Origin: Bugulina stolonifera
Lineage: Eukaryota > Bryozoa > Gymnolaemata > Cheilostomatida > Bugulidae
NCBI GenBank assembly: GCA_935421135.1
Contig: OW285193.1
Coordinates: 4,768,496-4,832,495 of the forward strand
DNA length: 64,000 nt
Reading direction: 5' to 3'
Below are positions 14,601 to 27,235 of the stretch, in pieces. Position 1 is the first letter of the stretch. Each line of letters opens with the position of its first letter. The position numbers and the translations under genes were made by a program. The notes under the pieces are model-generated. The model had not been told where the DNA came from. It made no database searches and saw nothing but the letters and a program-made list of their open reading frames with translations.

Positions 14601-17600
14601 ATTAACGTGATCAGCTGAGAAGACACATCTACCATCATTTACTTGTGCAATAAATAGTAGTAATCGCAGCAATTGTAGTAAGTGTCATACACAAACATAC
14701 ATTGTAGCTCTTCTGATGGTGATTCAGCCACAACGACATTCAGATGAATGTCAAAATATTGGGAATATATTCAAAAAAAAGTTTTGTAGTGCATCTCAGT
14801 CTATTATTTATCATAAATTATATTCTTACCATTTTTCTGGCATCATCCAAGATGTCGACCACACTGTCCCTGTTCTCTACAGCTGTAATAAACCGGTCTA
14901 GTATTGTAGACATCTTCGAAGGAAGATTTTTATCCACGACACACAAATACTTAATGGACAGCATGTTGCCAGTAGATTCATAGCTGTAGTTCTCAACAAC
15001 AAGCATTAGCTTATCAAGGGTGGTAGTGTTTGCTGCCTTCCATGTTGGAGTTTGACTCTGAACTGCGTACTGAAACAAAATAACAAACTCGTAGTTCAGC
15101 TTTGACAGAATCAGCACATGATAAGTATTATTCTTTTTGAAGCAAACCAAACCAAATATTACAAATATGAACAGGAGTAGACGGTAAGGCTGAAATTTCC
15201 GTGTAACTGAAGATAGATCATTAAGCCAGAGCCGTTGATTGAGATAGTTACGCCACCGGAAGTAAACAAGAGTTCATATTGGGTCTACAAATCCTTCTAT
15301 CGGCAACTTTGATTAGTTTTATGGCCCAACATGGCATCCAAAATGTTCTCACAGCGACGCAACTCTCACAATAAACAGCTCTGTATTAAGCTATCTGGTG
15401 GATTGTACTTACAGACGCTTTAAGTTGATCGTTGATCTCCTGCAGCAGATCTGTTTTGACATCACATCCTGCTGTCATATTCATCACCATCTTCTTTACG
15501 CCTTCACTAATTGGTAGCATCTAGAAGTGCAGGAATAGTAAAGCAACCCTGAATTTTATGCCCCCATGACGCTCTTTCAGTATAACAAGAACCAAACACA
15601 CGTGATATTCATTGCGTCTATGAAAATAAGGCGATACATATAATAGGTAGGTGTATGCTACACACTGTAGACATTAGGATTTTGTAGATTAAGTCACATC
15701 TCAACAATTCTGATAGAAACTGAATGTCATGCAACTCTGCTGTGAGTACTAAATTCAAACCTGAACATGTAGTTTTATGAAACAGCTGCTTTCGAACTGC
15801 CATCATAATTTGTTTTAAACCAACCAGCTCTGTTACTGCATAGCGTGCTGTCATGTGACCTACAAACCTGTATGATGACATTGTGAGCTGCTTCCAGGTC
15901 GGGCACCACAGAGCCGGAACTCAGTTTGTTGAGGAAGATCTTTACTCTATCCTCTAACACATCATCGAGCTTATTAATCACATCCTATCAAATATAGAAG
16001 GCATGGAGGTATGTTACAGTATACCTGTGTACATATGACATATCAACATTTGTACATGTAAAAAGAATGCAACTTTAACAAAATCGACAAACTGCATGTA
16101 GGATGCAGCTTAGTCATTTTATTTGAAGCTTTTTACTGGGAATATTCTGTGCATAAGTAGTGTGTGCTGCATTCCCTTCTGAATTTATGCTACCGATAGG
16201 GTTTTATTTACATGTACATGTACCTGGACACACGAACTTGTTATCTAGCTAACGATCTATTAATACTCACATAGGCAGAGCTGTACCTAAGTGAAACCAT
16301 GTGCAGAGGGGAAGAAATATTCTACTTAATCGCAAATAATGGAGAAAAGCAATTTGACAAGTGTCTGTTTGCTATGACGTCACATTGATTCATCACCATG
16401 GCAACGTATAAACTGATAACTTTGCTTCCCACGAGTGCTGCTGTGCCATGCATGACCTCCCAAGCAGACCTAGTTCAAATACTAGCTAGCTAATGGAAGA
16501 ACAGAAGTAAATGTATCGCTAAGTAATTACTTTTTGCAGCTGAATAATATACTGGATCTCGTCACAAATGAGAAATTATCTTCTCAACATGGTTTCTCTT
16601 GAGAGAGGGCAACTACTAATTAACAGTAATAAAGGTTTCCATATCACTAATCACTTACTTGTGCTATTGCTGTGTAGTCAACTGCCAGCATTACAAAACC
16701 AAACTTTTCAAAGTCTGTGAGAGAGGAGAAGGTTGTATTGGCGGACACGAGCATGTCAGTTATGGTGCTGTTCTCGTTGTTAAGCAAATTCTGTTGAATA
16801 AAGGATAACAGCATGCTAAACACCTTTATATTAATGCTATGGGTGTGTTTTAATAATACCTGTATAAGTAGTAGTACAAAATGAATTATAAATTTTGTGG
16901 CTGCTCCTAATGATATGCCAACACTAGTTCTACTGCTATTATCAGAGAAAAAAGATATTTCCCCTCCAATTATGACACTATGACTAGTGTTGAAATAAGT
17001 CATAAAACTTGTATCTTGTAGTACTAGTTATTAAAAAATTAATAACTAACAACTTCCAATATTCTCATGTGGTTTTAATCTACATTATGATTTACCATTG
17101 ACTTCATTTCCATGTGTTACTATAATATTGTCACTTTACTTACTTCAAATTTATCTATTAGCTGCCCAGTCACTGAGTCTAAGAATTCTTCTCTTACTGG
17201 CGACGCCCATGTTGGCATGGCCATACCAAGCTGTGTGTCCAACTACAATGAATGCAACAAAGTGTGTGTTTTAGAATGATACCAATGCAGTATTGTACTT
17301 TACGGCCAATCATATTCTAGCCTATGGAGAAATAACATACGACATAGTTGCTTTGAGTTAATCAGGTAAAAGAATAGGCAGCTAGACGGGTCATTTACAT
17401 GGAGTTATCCTATCAGGCCACATATTAAATAAATTATATTACGTAACTGTAAGTTTTTCTTTCAAAATCCAAACTGGTATGCAGTACATACCACGTAATA
17501 TGACCTTACCTTTTTCAGCTGATCTCTCAAGCTTTCTTTGAGCTCAAAGCCTCGAGTCGCGTTAAACATGGATACAATTTCAGTTATGTTCTGCTGTAGT

Positions 17601-20600
17601 TCTGTAGATACCAGATCGCCTCCTTCTTGGAAGAAGAGAACAACAGATTTTCTAACAAGAGTCGTGTAGTCTACCATCATCAGTACTCTCATCAACTTCT
17701 CACTATTCGGGTATGCTGTCCAATTCGCATTGTTGTTGGACTCTGCTGTCAACTAAAATACGAATTCAGTTACATTGTGATTCAAACCGAACAATGTACG
17801 TCATGACATATGGGTGGAGATCAAGCCCCTTCCAATAAATATGAAAAGACTATCTAATAGTGCCGTGGTGTGTCCCATTATTTTTCCGAATCACCATAAA
17901 ATTTTGTGCTACATTCATGTATTTCACATGTAGTACATGGGAATGGTGGGTATACAAATATTATAACATTGGATAAAGTAATTCTACAAACCAGAGTTAT
18001 CTTCTCTCAACTTTCATAAATAATGATCTCTCTAGAATATGAGATAGACTTACAGTATCATTCAATGCTGTAACCATGAGCTCTGCAATGGGCGTTGAGA
18101 TAAGGGTAATGTTGGAGTTGCTTGAACTGTTGTCATTCATGTCGATAAATTCCATCAAAGTCTGAAATTGCACCCAGAAGCAATGTATGGGCACACGCAG
18201 ATTTGCACACATTGTACATGATGTATGCTTAAAAGGAGTCTACAGACACTGAATGTATAAGTTGCAACATGTATTATGGATGAATGTAGTTTTTAGTTCT
18301 AAATAAGTGCTTATAATTATTTCAAAACAAATACAATAGAATGACATGGCTTTAGATCCTCAAGAATAACTGAATTTATCACCACATCATAAGCCAACTA
18401 CAGCATATATGTTGTTGCATAAACTGGTATCACGCTATGTTTAGAAGTGTCTACATGTAATTGAACACCTACCTCTGATATTCTTTGGTCAAGGACGGAT
18501 TGAAGTTGTGTCCCTTGTCTAATCATGTCTAACATGTGACCGAAGATTCCTTCACCAATTCCACTGAAATCTACTGAAAACAAGATCATACCAACTCTCT
18601 CCAAGTCTGTGACTCCACTGTTCATCCATACGTTTAGGTATTTGTCATTATTTGCCATTATCACCTGAAACATCATATTTATGGTTATACCAATTTACTA
18701 ATACAATGATTCTATGAGCAGGAGTTATCTTTTATTAGTTTATATAAAAATTGGGATTTATCTACTCAAATTTTACATTGTAAGAGGTGTCTACATGGAT
18801 AGAATTACATTGTATATCATAAATTATCTACCTACACCATAATATAAAATGACAGAAGGCATTTACAGTGTACTTAAGCGTTCGAAGTGGAATAAATGCG
18901 GTGGGTACACGGTGCATGTGATCTTACAGATTAGTTGTGTATAGTTATCCACTTAATCTTATAGTAGCAAAGAAATTAGTGAATTACTAAAATAAAACAA
19001 ATTATGCTCTGGTCAGATTCGAACTAACGACCTTATGAATGATATTCAAGCCCTTTACCGCTACACTATCAAGTCCACAGTGACCGTATCGAAAAAACTA
19101 GCTATTAGAACGAGGGTACACATCTGCAGCTGGCCGGCGTATGACCACTAAAACCGAGGTGGGTACGGACTGTATACTCCTGTATAACAACACTTTGAAC
19201 ACTGATTTACTTTCACTATACTACATCAGAATTGCCTATTTCCACTGCCTACCTGTGTCATATACTCACACGGCCTGCATGTACAATGTACATTATGGAG
19301 TCATCTACTCACACAGTCTACATGCATATTGTGGAATTATCTACTCACAAAGTTCCCATGCATATTGTGGAGTTATCTACTCGTACTTTGTCTGAGGAAT
19401 TCCTACCTTGAGCGATTCCAACAACTGGCTACCAATTGATTTATAAACACCCATAAACTCCAGGTCAAAGGGAAGACTTGCAGGCAGGGTGATGTTCTGT
19501 GACATCAACATTGCTCTTGTTTGATTGTACATGCTTGTCACCGGCAGGTTCTAATCAAATCAAACAAGGAAAATTAATACAGGTGTTAGAAAACTGCAGT
19601 TAGCTAAAATAGGCACCACAATAGATAGAATGTTCCTAGTTTGTGACGTCTAACATAATCACGTTCATAGAAATCAGTTTGCAGGGCAACATATTACATG
19701 TATGTTTGAAACTGAAAACGGAAGCAGCTCGATAATTATGTTATTTATTGATTATTTTTGCACAATTTTAAAAAATTCATTTAAAATTACATGTAAGCTG
19801 CGCTGCACTTATAAAACAAGCTATTCAAAGCCGCAAACTAATGCTGCTGAATCAAAGTAGGTTACTGACATGATGGTCTCAACTTCGTAGAAATTTTTTT
19901 ATTCTCGTGTATCCTATCAACCACAACCTATGCACACCTCTAGTATGAGCTTTTGCAAGATATATTACCAGACCCTTTCACATGACTAGTTCAACAATAG
20001 TACTACCTGCTTAATGTATCCAGTTATGTTCACTAGATTGCGCGACTCTAAGGTTAACAGAAAATCTCTGAGACGCTGATGGAAAGAAAGTGGTAAGGAA
20101 GAGTTGAGGTTATTAAGGAAAGTGTGACCATACTGTGCGTAGTCAAAGTTCATCATTATCATTCCAAGTTTCTCTAGTTTAGCGGCAGTGGCCCAGATAG
20201 GTTCCTGTGTCAAGTTCTGAAATGGAGTAAGCAGCATACATGTAATATAGGTGCATTGCATATTGTGTTATATTTTTCTTGCAGATAAATAGGTATTATG
20301 TGCAGTCATGTAATTGGTTCCGTATCTGTGAAATTATTCTAGTCCGAAAGAGGGTTAGACCTGAGGCTCTATGGTACATAGATCACTAGCAAAATACACA
20401 GTCACATTGACCACTACACCCGCTTCTTTGTAAATGGAAACTTCACTGATGGCAAGTGCATGTGTACTGAACTCCTCTATGCTCTTCATGCCCTTCGTAC
20501 TTTGTATCCTTTCTTTGCAAGAGAAATGTAACATACATGTATATAAAATATGTGGCCAAACGCTTTAACACCCAACATTCATCTTACACTCCAAGATAAT

Positions 20601-23600
20601 AAGAGGGGGAGGGTCAAGCTCGCGGAGGTTCACCAACCATTAGGCTTCCTGTGCTTATTACAACAGCTCAATGCATATAATTTCTGTATAATGGATGGCA
20701 TTCTATCACTACAAACCTTAGTAACAAGCTGTCTGAGAGAGTCGTCTAGATCTGCTATACTTTGATTGATCCAGGTAGGGAGGGTTCTTGGGACACCCTA
20801 AAAAGAAAGAAGTTTTGATGCTATACCATATTACTAAACTAAAATTAAGGCCATGAGCTTCGACAAGGCAACTTTGTTGTTCGTTGACACGGCTCTATAG
20901 GCAATAGACAGTACCAGTAGTCTTGATTAATATTCAGCCAATAACCAAAGCTTGTTTCAATACAGCGCTCTGCGACACTGTAGGCCAAAAAGACCAACAT
21001 GTTCGTCTTTGCATAACCGGACAAACGGCACGCTGATTTTCTCTAGAGTCTAGAACAAGCTTCGGCATCTCATATAGCCGAGCCTTAAGACAATCCTGCA
21101 AATATAGATTCAATCTAAATAATTGTACAAAATGCAATAGGCTACCGATGAATATTTTTAGAAGTGTTTGTTTAAAACCTAAAGGTCATAGGTCAATGAA
21201 TATGTGACTCACCATGGTAATTAGCCCTTCCGCAATCTCATTGGCTACTGAAGTATCATTCTCAAGTCTATCAAGGACAAGAGTCAGCCGTTTCAAGCCG
21301 TCAGCTGGCAGCATTGATTCAATCTGATAGGCCACACCTGTCATGGCTGCCTTAGAGAACTCAGACATGTCGATAGCTTGTAGCCTTGCCAATATCTGAT
21401 CAAACGTCGCATTCTTTGGATCCATGTTCTGCAAAGACAAAAAAGCACTACTTTACAAGGTCTGTTTAGACGGAACATGAGGCACATGTACATCATGCAT
21501 ACGCTAAGCCATGAATAGAATGACAGCTCAATTTGAATAAAACGAATTACTTGCAGCAATTGGCTGATAGTCCTAATTTAATAATTGTGTACATTTGTAC
21601 ACCTTTTACATGTAAAAGTAGAACATAAATGTCGTCTGTAGCTATAAATGTATTTGCATAGTCAATAGAAGAGACCTTTGACCTCTAGTATAACTAATAG
21701 CAGTTTGGATAATTGCCATGCTGTTGTATAGCCTGACCGTATGTGAAAGTGTAAAGGACTACTACATGTGTGCACATACTACTCTAAGCAACACAAAATT
21801 CATAATATGGTGGAAAAACCTGCACCAACCAGGAACCAAGTACTAAGTCTGTTGACAGAAATCTCACCTTAAACATGTCCACCAGTTCTCTCTCGGCCAC
21901 GTCTAGTAGACTCTGAACAACTTTGTTACCAAATATCTGCTCAGTCATGTTCTTCCCAAATGCCTGTAAAGAAATATATTCTCTGATGCAAGTCAAAGTC
22001 GCATTTAACGAAATTATTAGTCATGCATCTGATGGTGGTAGCAATCGTTAATAGAGTTGCAGTCTGATGTATACATGCTATTGGCTAATGCATAGCTATA
22101 AATAGACTAATGACAGAACAGCATGTACACATGTATAAGGTACACGAAGATGCAAAAATGTTGCTATTTTCGACGTCTAAAAGTTGGAAGTCTTTTTACT
22201 CATTTGCTATCAAGTGAATGTGCTATGAATATTCAGTGTGACTTTCTAATTTGCAGCAGATGCATTTGGATACCAAACTCTTGGTTGTCATTCAAGAGAC
22301 TTTCTGTTTCAGTCAGCGAGATTGATAACTACAGTATGGTACAGACAGCCGTAGAATTTGGCCAGCCTGTCAGATAAGTACATCATACTTTGCCTAACAG
22401 ACTCTAAAAATCACTATCATTGGGCCAAACTAGCAGTTTTCCATTTAGAATCAAGCTATATGTTTACCAACTGACCATTGTGGACATGGTTTCTAAATAT
22501 GCTGAAGCATTGCCAAGATTTTTGCCAATTTCCGATCGATACGTCACTTTCAGCGAATTCCACAGAAACTCCGCCACATCTTGTCCATCAAACGTGAAGA
22601 AGGTAAAGGGATTGAATTGGACAGCTGGTGCCACAGGTGTCTGTAAAGTTGTTGTCTACAAAAATGTAACAGTGTGAGATTACTCATCTGCTAGAGACGC
22701 AGTCAGCAATGCACAATCTTTGATGGGAATTATGCATATGATATTGAGATGCAGTATAATTGGATATTAATAGAAGTAGCAGATATAACAATGACTTTAT
22801 CATCCTAATGGTATGATAAACTAATATTGGCTAGCTAGCCGTATCTGTACTTGAGACCCCACCACAGGTTGTGTAACATGCTTAATATGCCCTGTGATTA
22901 GATGGGTGCATCAAATACAGTCATGTAAGATAAACCATCCCATATTTTCCTTAAAATCCGACTCACTCATACATGTAGTCATCTACATGATGGAATTACA
23001 TATTAGCTATTTTTGGTAATGTTTAAGTAATTAAACTTTGTACCAGAGGGACAGTCAAGAAGGTTGAAGGTTGAGTCATTTAAACAGAGTGTTAACATGC
23101 CATGGAGAATTCTAAATCAATATGAAAACAACTAAATGTAGGCCTGTTGCAATTTTCATAGTACAATAGATTACTTTTAAAAAATACATGATTGTGTTAA
23201 AGGACCAATCTTTTCATCCCTCCTATAAGAACAAAATAATATATTATTTGTTCATAGTCAATGGTCAAATGGGTTACAGTCAAAAAATCATTATTTGACA
23301 CTGATGCAGAGGTAGACCACAACATAGAAATATAATGGAGGTATAAATAGTAATAAAAGACGCACTTTTATTTCTGATTCATTTCCTAATATTTCAATAC
23401 TCGTCCGAGTCTCATCATCATCACTATATTAGGAAATAAATCAAAAATAAAAATGCGTCTTGTATTACTATTTATAATTAAAATACTAGCCCACACTAAC
23501 ACTTTCAGTATAGAAGTACAATATTATAACAATGATGCTGCCTGCCTAACAAGTGTAGAATATTATAGTATTTATTATTACACTTGTGTGTATATGATGT

Positions 23601-24313
23601 ACATGTGCATGTACATGTACAATGTATATCTCTCACAATGACATAGATTGTTTATAGAAGGATAGAGGCATTAAATATAGAATATTATAGAGGTGTTATA
23701 AACATGGGATGTCAAAAACCAGCAGTATAAAATATAGTTTGTGTCCTAGCTTTTCACCTCATTGCATCATCTTTGTTGACCAGTGCAGGCAAAGATTGTT
23801 TACTAAAGATATATTAAAGGATCACATTTCTCATGGAGCATGAGAAAGCGTAGGATTGTATGTTAACTGACCTGTAACCAAATCAATCTACGATCTAGCA
23901 CTTAATCCAAAAAGTAAATAATACCCTTGTACACATGTAGACGGCCATTACTCAGCTAAATTAAAAGTTTATTGCACAATCGTAATTTTATATCAAAACA
24001 TACCCATTAAATAAAGAAATACAAATGCGTTCAAATTTTGTAAACGTCCTGATATAAATGACTATTACTGTGTATTTTTAATCTAAAATATAGAATGTGA
24101 CTTGCGGTTATTTGTTCATTCACTAAATATCTGTAGGATTGTTGAGCCTTGAATATTCTAGAATTATATTTAGATTCATTTGATTCAACCTATTCAATTA
24201 AATTATACTCGACTGTGTGGGAAAATGTGCTTACCTGAGCGATTGTCAAATCATTGCTGATAAGACTTGAAGACAGAAGGACTGCTAGAGTCACACTCAA
24301 GTACAGCTTCATG
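2685..24313 (-). CDS. Giant NRF-6-like membrane acyltransferase (35 exons)
   Basis: Exons, 5' to 3': 24313-24236, 22655-22476, 21963-21868, 21428-21213, 20797-20717, 20216-20007, 19550-19407, 18664-18473, 18161-18054, 17752-17510, 17242-17144, 16790-16659, 15984-15868, 15520-15413, 15069-14830, 14225-14124, 13925-13851, 12966-12721, 12149-11967, 11860-11689, 11032-10830, 10566-10485, 9447-9345, 9052-8787, 8576-8514, 8223-8056, 7776-7623, 7319-7218, 6641-6470, 6116-6037, 5224-5123, 4631-4520, 3911-3707, 3239-3097, 2801-2685. All use GT-AG and phases agree. The only doubtful junction is the acceptor at 7776; a better-looking site at 7792 breaks the phase. The product has about 1,697 residues. 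Exon 1 encodes a signal peptide (MKLYLSVTLAVLLSSSL). Exons 2-19 form a long luminal or extracellular region with many N-glycosylation sequons. Exons 20-22 hold the NRF domain with its cysteines (YCLPESCD). Exon 24 has the first membrane helix and a charged loop. Exons 26-35 are acyltransferase-3, with LDGIRFLSMTW, the YGH histidine, CLTNWWANLLYINNF, WYLANDMQFY and SRLTYAAYLIHP. C. elegans NRF-6 and NDG-4 act in lipid and drug uptake; the substrate here is unknown. Confidence 0.9.
4028..4250. repeat. AT-rich repeat of TATATTA / CTATATTA units
   Basis: Low-complexity, imperfect repeats of 'acctatattatatagta'-like units in the intron between the exons at 4520 and 3911. No coding potential. Confidence 0.7.
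4733..4920. repeat. Degenerate decamer repeat (CTAACAAGTA-like)
   Basis: Repeated variants of 'ctcacaagta', 'ctaacaagtg' and 'ctagcaagtg' in the intron between the exons at 5123 and 4631. The period is about 10-11 bp and the array is strongly diverged. Confidence 0.65.
9545..9775. mobile_element. Short element with inverted ends and a tRNA-like B box
   Basis: The two ends carry related inverted sequences ('gggacttggttcc' near 9550 and 'gaaaccaagtctc' near 9757). Between them is GGTTCAAACCCC at about 9701, a good RNA polymerase III B-box match. It resembles the element at 35324-35517. It lies in the intron between the exons at 10485 and 9447. Confidence 0.4.
10085..10471. repeat. 24-bp minisatellite (GGACTAGTACTCCACAAGTG + GGTG)
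   Basis: About 16 imperfect units containing ACTAGTAC and AAGTGGGTG, in the intron after the exon at 10566-10485. The array begins about 13 nt beyond the 5' splice site when read on the gene strand. Apparent ORFs through it are repeat artefacts. Confidence 0.85.
12440..12712. repeat. Diffuse CAGT/GTCA-rich tract
   Basis: Many scattered 'agtcagt', 'gccagtgag' and 'agttagtca' variants, too degenerate for an exact period. The tract ends about 8 nt from the donor of the exon at 12966-12721. Confidence 0.45.
13105..13842. repeat. 12-bp minisatellite of ACTAGTACCACC / ACTACCACCACC
   Basis: About 60 units of 12 bp in two main variants, arranged in irregular higher-order groups. Both strands stay open in several frames because the unit length is a multiple of three and has no stop codons; this is not coding. 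The array starts only 8 nt after the donor of the exon at 13925-13851, inside the NRF-like gene. Confidence 0.95.
19004..19076 (-). mobile_element. tRNA-derived SINE fragment
   Basis: On the minus strand the A box TAGTGTAGCGG and the B box AGTTCGAATCT have tRNA-like spacing, but no convincing acceptor stem or anticodon arm forms. It is best read as a SINE head in the intron between the exons at 19407 and 18664, not as a working tRNA gene. Confidence 0.55.
19262..19388. repeat. Three 38-bp tandem units by a splice donor
   Basis: Units built on 'tatctactcac...catgcatattgtggag' repeat three times and end about 18 nt from the donor of the exon at 19550-19407. Confidence 0.7.
23342..23476. mobile_element. 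135-bp foldback MITE
   Basis: Terminal inverted repeats of about 45 bp start TATAAATAGTAATA and include AGACGCA, TTTTATTT and ATTTCCTAATAT. A short spacer lies between them. A relative lies at 40430-40557. It sits in the first coding intron of the NRF-like gene. Confidence 0.75.
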
Positions 24314-25193
24314 ATGACTTAGTTGAATACCAAATCACCAGTTTCTGCAATAATAACAATAATACACTGTACATGTATAGCATGTTAACATGCAGCATAA
24401 TACAGTGGACCACAATTTAATTCATGCACTTACATTGTACATGGTGCAAATGTTACAGAGCGGTTCCGCTTCTAGAACTAGTATATTTCTGAGATGTAAT
24501 TATTTTATGCGTGAAAAATGAACACATACCCTATATTTACAAGCTAACTGCTCCCATAGCCCCGAGTCACTTACATATAGGTGTAGATGTATATTTTGTA
24601 TGTGCATCATAACACTTACACACTATTAATACCATGAGTCGGGTGCCATCACACATGTGCTTATGTGCAGAACCAGTTATAATATTGGTAAAAGTTCACT
24701 TGAGAATGCCACCAAACTGTGGGCTGCTTCAATTATTATTTATTTGCATCCTCTGTTCTCGCATTTTTAGATTAACATGTACATGTACATGTACCTACTT
24801 GAGGTACACAGTGATGATGCGCTAACACTGGTTGCATAGTATTTAATAACATGCTTCCTAGTCAAACTAAAATAACAAGTGTAAAATAAGCAGCACAACA
24901 CAATTTACCAATTTTGGGTACAATATTTGAATCAAGAGTAGACAAATGCTATTAAACAGTAATTTGATCTAATGACACACAAGGAAACTCTGCAAAGTGT
25001 CCATCCAGGCACGGTTAAAACCGTTGTCCAATGCAACATAGGCATACTATAACTCGATGGCAGCCAAAGCAATCTGCCAAATCTTGCCGAGTAGCAAATG
25101 GCTGCCAAAAAATTAATACAAATAAACGTTATTTGTGACCACTGCATTGCCTGCCAACCTCTGTACCACAGTTACTATAATAGCATTACTTAC

Positions 25194-25265
25194 CTGCACT
25201 GTAGTCGTACACCAAGTGAAAGAGGGAGACCTGAAAACTCTCGGGTGTAGAGGGCGTGCAATGCT
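25194..25265 (-). other. Non-coding first exon and promoter area of the NRF-like gene
   Basis: On the minus strand a strong donor (GCAG|GTAAGT) ends an exon at 25194. A matching acceptor (TTATTGCAG) lies at about 24345, with 31 nt of 5' UTR before the ATG at 24313. A TATA-like TATTAAAAATA lies about 30 bp upstream, at roughly 25292-25302, so transcription may start near 25265. The start position is inferred, not seen. Confidence 0.5.
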
Positions 25266-25985
25266 TGTGTGTGTGCGTATTGGGTACAAGGGTTATTTTT
25301 AATACCTTCTTATTTGTGTAACAAACACTTTAGATTAATCACTCTAATATTTACTTTTATCAAACCAAGTCAACATTGCTTGACGTTGCTTATGCTTATG
25401 AAATACTGATAACACATTGTGATAAGTTAAAACATTAAGGTGTTTAGTACACTACAGAAGTGGTTAGTACACTTTCTACAGATAACAGACTGTGTTTACC
25501 ATCATGGTGTACAGCTGTAGTAGACGGTCTATAACATGTTATTGTATTGTATGTTACTTTGTTGTCTAATAGCCAAGTATGCTTGTACTGTTTCATTTTA
25601 CACCTGAAGAAAGTTACTGTTTTACTTCTTGTTAATAATATTAGTTACAAAACAGAGATCTGCTTCTTTCGAGCAAGGAGCCTTCACCATGTGATTCAGT
25701 ACAGCAAGGTGGCATAGAAATGTACCCTCCTCCAACAGAGACAAAATGTGGAGCTCCGCCGTATAGAAATTTAAGAGTTCTTCCCACTAGCTCATGACTA
25801 AACCATTGCTATACCATATACATGGACAGCGTATACGCACATTCACTGGTTATATGAAGGCTCTCCAGCAAACATCGATTTCACTACTTTAAGCAATAAA
25901 TATAAATTTCCTTACAAGAAAAATGTTCAAGATTTTATGTATTTTGAAATATAACATGAGTGATGGTGTATGATTAGTCATGACT
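25263..25985. other. Intergenic stretch
   Basis: I see no gene here beyond the possible core promoter of the NRF-like gene at its left edge. Confidence 0.4.
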
Positions 25986-26251
25986 AATCGCCGTGGTCAA
26001 GTGGTTAGGATGCTGAACCTTCATGCTGAAGGTTCCAGGTTCGAATCCCGGTCACGGGGTGTTAGGAAGAGCATCCAGCCACAATTACTCCTGTGCCTCA
26101 TATAAAAGTCCTTGGCATCATGCAAGCCAGCATGGCTTCAAACAACTCTTCTACCCCTGCCAAAAAGGCCATGTCATCTGAGCCTTTCTCACAGGGAGTT
26201 GGCCAGCACTGGCACCTGGCAGTGCAAGCTGCAAGGGGCTGGTCACGCCGA
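25986..26251 (+). mobile_element. tRNA-derived SINE
   Basis: The head is tRNA-like: A box TGGTCAAGTGGTTAGG, B box GGTTCGAATCC, and a partial stem CCGTG/CACGG. The anticodon arm is AACCTT/AAGGTT, but its 7-nt loop (CATGCTG) lacks the T expected at position 33, so a functional tRNA is unlikely. A non-tRNA body follows with GGAAGAGCATCCAGCC, a motif style common in SINE bodies. It runs straight into the minisatellite that starts at 26252. Confidence 0.7.
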
Positions 26252-26502
26252 GGAGTACAAGCCAGGAGTACAAGCCAGGAGTACAAGCCAGGAGTACAAG
26301 CCAGGAGTACAAGCCAGGAGTACAAGCCAGGAGTACAAGCCAGGAGTACAAGCCAGGAGTACAAGCCAGGAGTACAAGCCAGGAGTACAAGCCAGGAGTA
26401 CAAGCCAGGAGTACAAGCCAGGAGTACAAGCCAGGAGTACAAGCCAGGAGTACAAGCCAGGAGTACAAGCCAGGAGTACAAGCCAGGAGTACAAGCCAGG
26501 AG
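26252..26502. repeat. 13-bp minisatellite, about 19 near-perfect copies
   Basis: The unit GGAGTACAAGCCA repeats with almost no divergence, so the array is young. Because 13 is not a multiple of 3, three frames carry the same peptide repeat; the apparent ORFs are artefacts. It forms the tail of the SINE just before it. Confidence 0.95.
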
Positions 26503-26965
26503 GGGAAGCCGGTGAGTTTTATGGTGTCACTGCAGACTTACCATTACTGTTATTATCTGCAGACTTGCTAGTACAAGTCATAAATTTCAGCAACACATTT
26601 TTTCAGTAAAAAAATTTTTAACAATTGAATACATACTATTATTTGGAGCAATGACGTCTGCAAGCAATCATGATAACAAAATTATTATCATTCTGTAATT
26701 GTATTTTAGTATCCAATAAGAGCAAGCATCAGCTGGATAGTCTGACAACTGGTTCAGGTGGTTGATGACTCTTTTACATGACATTTGTTTGTTTAAAAGT
26801 TGTTTAAAGCGTTTGTGTTATGCAATAAATAGAATCTGTGAACTTCATCACCAAAGTTTTAAATTGGGAGTATGGTGATCAATGTCGTTAACCGCATTGA
26901 AAAGTTCTATGCAGCAATTAGCCATAACAAATGAAGAATTTTGTGTGTTTGTTAAAAGCATACAG

Positions 26966-27235
26966 TATATGTGACCCCTTCCGTTAGAATCAGACATCAA
27001 GAGGTCCATAAAATTGCAGCAAGGCTTTTATCAATCAGCAGATATTTCCTACTTCCTACCACTTCACATGCTTATAAGTAGAAACACCCACAATAAGGAT
27101 AACGAATTATCATTTATCAAAAGTTACTTCATATAAATCATGTATGACTAGTGACTATAGCCTGTGAAAGCTGAACTTTGCAAAAAAATTTTGGCCCTCC
27201 CAATGTCTGATTCTGATAGCAGGGGTCACATATAT
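26966..27235. mobile_element. 270-bp MITE with about 38-bp inverted ends
   Basis: The left end TATATGTGACCCC and the right end GGGGTCACATATA are inverted copies, and similarity continues through AGAATCAGACAT on both sides. There is no ORF. Confidence 0.7.

Noticed and set aside
25986..26060. Possible functional tRNA gene
   Set aside because: The anticodon loop lacks T33, the acceptor stem is partial, and a SINE body follows.
26093..26609. Frames with EYKPGVQARSTSQ-type repeats
   Set aside because: The 13-bp minisatellite gives the same peptide in three frames. There is no start context, signal or domain.
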